Below, one piece after another: positions 62,707 through 64,000 of a stretch of 64,000 nucleotides of DNA. The notes beneath the pieces were generated by a model that did not search any database, was not told the origin of the DNA, and saw only the letters and a list, made by a program, of their open reading frames with translations. A program made the translations under genes and the position numbers. Origin of the DNA: Dyadobacter bucti (GTDB lineage: Bacteria; Bacteroidota; Bacteroidia; Cytophagales; Spirosomataceae); the NCBI RefSeq assembly GCF_005869225.1, contig NZ_SWFP01000007.1, positions 372,001 through 436,000 on the forward strand. Reading direction: 5' to 3'. Numbering within the stretch: the first letter of the stretch is position 1; every line of letters begins with the position of its first letter.

Positions 62707-62877
62707 CCCGCTCGCCATCGAGGGACTGCTCACCGACTGATCCTGCACTACATCCGCCCCTCTACCGACTGGAGCCCATCGGCCAAGGATGTTTGTCGTG
62801 TGATCAGGTACACCGGTTTCATGCCGGAGCTCATGTGCGGCATGTTCCAGCATGAAATTGATAGCTTAACGAATTGA
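62707..62877 (+). pseudogene. Possible start-less gene remnant
   Basis: One open frame of about 56 codons lies between two stops with protein-like composition: RLILHYIRPSTDWSPSAKDV and CRVIRYTGFMPELMCGMFQH. It has no start codon. I do not recognise the family. It might be the 3' end of a lost gene or chance. Confidence 0.22.
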
Positions 62878-62880
62878 GAA

Positions 62881-62906
62881 AAGGGCGGGCTGAGCAGCTC
62901 GCCCTT
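62881..62906. terminator. Hairpin terminator between convergent genes
   Basis: AAGGGCG and GCT pair with AGC and CGCCCTT (one unpaired base on each side, GAGC loop). It lies between the plus-strand Dabb gene and the minus-strand lipoprotein gene and can work for both. Confidence 0.65.
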
Positions 62907-62919
62907 ATAAAAACCCTCA

Positions 62920-63429
62920 CTACATAACTTCTCTGATGTATTGAGCTATCACCGTATCCGCTTCCGGCTTGTATTGAGATGTGTTTTTCTGAATATTCAA
63001 CTCAATTTTACTCGGACTCATCTTATTTTTCGGAAAGAAGAATTTGAACCGGGCTACAACCGGATTCTTTTGCGCATCAACATAATTCACAAACAACTCA
63101 TTAGTTTTAGTATGCTGAACCGAACTATTGTAATTATCTGTATCCGGCATGTAAAGTGAATCGACCTTGATACCATTTTCATAAAACATCAGAACAACGG
63201 AAAAGCCAGAACCGTAAGGCAAGCCAATTCTCTCAAAATATGCCTCATTACCTGGGGACGTATGTTCAATCACCTTGTAGTTTTCATCCATGGTCTTTGT
63301 CCAACGCCAGGTTCCAATGATATACGTAGACAATGGATCTTTGGAATTTAGATCCCAGCAGCTTGTGGTCGTGATGAAAAAAAATATGCAAATCACAACG
63401 TCTTTTAACAGGCGATTAAGAAAATCCAT
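62920..63429 (-). CDS. Hypothetical lipoprotein downstream of a C10 peptidase
   Basis: A 169-residue protein with a lipoprotein signal (VVICIFFFITTTSC, Cys at about 24). The rest has GTWRWTKTMDENYKVIEH and mixed strands (FSVVLMFYENGIKVDSLYMPD, ARFKFFFPKNKMSPSKIELNIQ) like a small calycin/lipocalin-like barrel. It is about 40 bases downstream of the peptidase gene on the same strand, where C10 peptidases often have a small inhibitor gene. That role is a guess from place only. Confidence 0.6.
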   Translation of the reverse strand: MDFLNRLLKDVVICIFFFITTTSCWDLNSKDPLSTYIIGTWRWTKTMDENYKVIEHTSPGNEAYFERIGLPYGSGFSVVLMFYENGIKVDSLYMPDTDNYNSSVQHTKTNELFVNYVDAQKNPVVARFKFFFPKNKMSPSKIELNIQKNTSQYKPEADTVIAQYIREVM

Positions 63430-63469
63430 ATATCACAAATTTTAAGTTTATAGTCACTTAATATTTTAT

Positions 63470-64000
63470 TTATTTAGGCTTTACACCCAGACGAACCCTC
63501 AGCCAACTATCGTAGGCACCACTTCCGCCAGGATTCAGATTTCCCAGTGTAAACCATCCGTTATCTTCGCCATTCCATCCCCAGTTTATGTGATGAAACG
63601 TACTGATCGTACATTGGCAATCTTCCGGAAGCCCTGAATACGAGTAACAATAATTCATGGAGTGGTATCCGTCGCATACCCAGTAATGGGAGTCATTCAG
63701 ATTTGCTCCGGCGGTAGTTCCCCCCATGAGCACTGGCCGTCCGAATTGTGTTTCGTTTTCCATCATCCCGATATCAGAAGTCCAGTTACCGGTTTTGGAA
63801 TAACCCGCCCAGCTAAATCCATCCGAGATTTTTGCAGGTAGCGTAAATGTAGCGCAAACCAACGGAACGTTACTGGAATTCATGGCTGAAGATAAGTTGT
63901 ACAATAGCCAGGATACCTGCAGTTCACCCGCGGTGAAACCGCTACACTGCTGCCGAACTTCTACCGGCATCGCATTGAAATTATAGCCCACGGAATAACC
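63470..64000 (-). CDS. C10-family (streptopain-like) cysteine peptidase, 5' part outside the window
   Basis: The frame is open to the right edge (reading on from YSVGYNFNAMPVEV), so only the last about 176 residues are visible. The blocks GRPVLMGGTTAG, SHYWVCDGYHSMNYCYS and HHINWGWNGEDNGWFTLGNLNPG match the catalytic-His and Trp/Asn region of the C10 (SpeB) group. The His in SHYW is the predicted catalytic His; the catalytic Cys lies outside the window. Such proteins are secreted in Bacteroidota. The visible part ends with WLRVRLGVKPK, without a sorting domain. Confidence 0.82.
   Translation of the reverse strand, partial: GYSVGYNFNAMPVEVRQQCSGFTAGELQVSWLLYNLSSAMNSSNVPLVCATFTLPAKISDGFSWAGYSKTGNWTSDIGMMENETQFGRPVLMGGTTAGANLNDSHYWVCDGYHSMNYCYSYSGLPEDCQCTISTFHHINWGWNGEDNGWFTLGNLNPGGSGAYDSWLRVRLGVKPK

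Noticed and set aside
1-64000. CRISPR array, rRNA, complete tRNA or integrase gene
   Set aside because: I saw no regularly spaced repeat array, no rRNA-like stretch, no complete tRNA cloverleaf and no tyrosine or serine recombinase in any listed protein.

Overview
The window looks like the chromosome of a Bacteroidota bacterium of the Cytophagales type (Dyadobacter- or Spirosoma-like). The gene families point that way: DUF6428 and DUF6660 proteins, YWFCY-type coupling-protein and MobA/MobB-type mobilization genes, a fused CusA-TolC pump, Acr3-type ars genes, and promoters of the TTTG / TAnnTTTG class. The species is an inference. The whole stretch is accessory in character: metal and sulfur stress genes, four RND efflux systems, a decayed mobilization module and a small toxin-antitoxin island.

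Layout. 1-185: 3'-truncated metallophosphoesterase. 197-3467: arsenic locus (acr3, arsN2-like acetyltransferase, DUF6428, arsR, divergent arsenate-reductase-like phosphatase) with an operator-like repeat in each divergent promoter. 3495-4165: scar of a MerR-like gene, then a Cys-rich copper-storage-like protein. 4522-6907: four exported proteins (DsrE, ModA-like binding protein, rhodanese, TlpA). 7115-13968: RND efflux operon 1, carrying a TlpA thioredoxin. 14082-20698: persulfide/thiosulfate locus (two MBL-rhodanese proteins, YeeE/YedE pieces, methyltransferase, rhodanese, TauE) and a divergent Crp/Fnr regulator. GTGAC-N4-GTCAC-like boxes stand before three of these transcription units. 20776-27605: small membrane proteins and RND operon 2, divergent from an OmpR-type two-component system (27790-29837).

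29936-35118: hypothetical genes, a DUF2490 protein, and an ECF sigma factor coupled to a 61-residue protein and lgt. 35213-39195: broken mobilization module: umuC 3' scar, relaxase fused by frameshift to a truncated coupling protein, MobA-like accessory protein, oriT-like nested inverted repeat, and frameshifted primase. 39334-42596: DUF1905/YdeI protein, MsrA, SDR, AraC regulator. 42948-43158: degenerate tRNA-Ser 3' end with its terminator, flanked by three GGTGAGCA repeats; it looks like an integration site. 43260-45671: Crp/Fnr regulator, SDR, small exported protein. 45834-51848: DUF6660 protein, CusA-TolC fusion and His-rich adaptor (RND system 3). 51983-54111: chimeric, doubly frameshifted antitoxin, a PIN-domain protein with an unknown coupled partner, and a nucleotidyltransferase-HEPN protein. 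54194-62157: AcrAB-TolC-like operon (RND system 4), divergent from a LytS/LytTR two-component system, with LytTR-type sites between them. 62290-64000: Dabb protein, lipoprotein, and a C10 peptidase cut by the window edge.

The parts seem to work together as envelope detoxification. Arsenic is reduced and exported, copper may be buffered, sulfane sulfur is oxidised or exported under a Crp/Fnr regulator, and metals or drugs are pumped out by four tripartite systems, two with their own adjacent two-component regulators. The broken mobilization genes and integration scar suggest that at least the middle of the region arrived by horizontal transfer and has decayed since.
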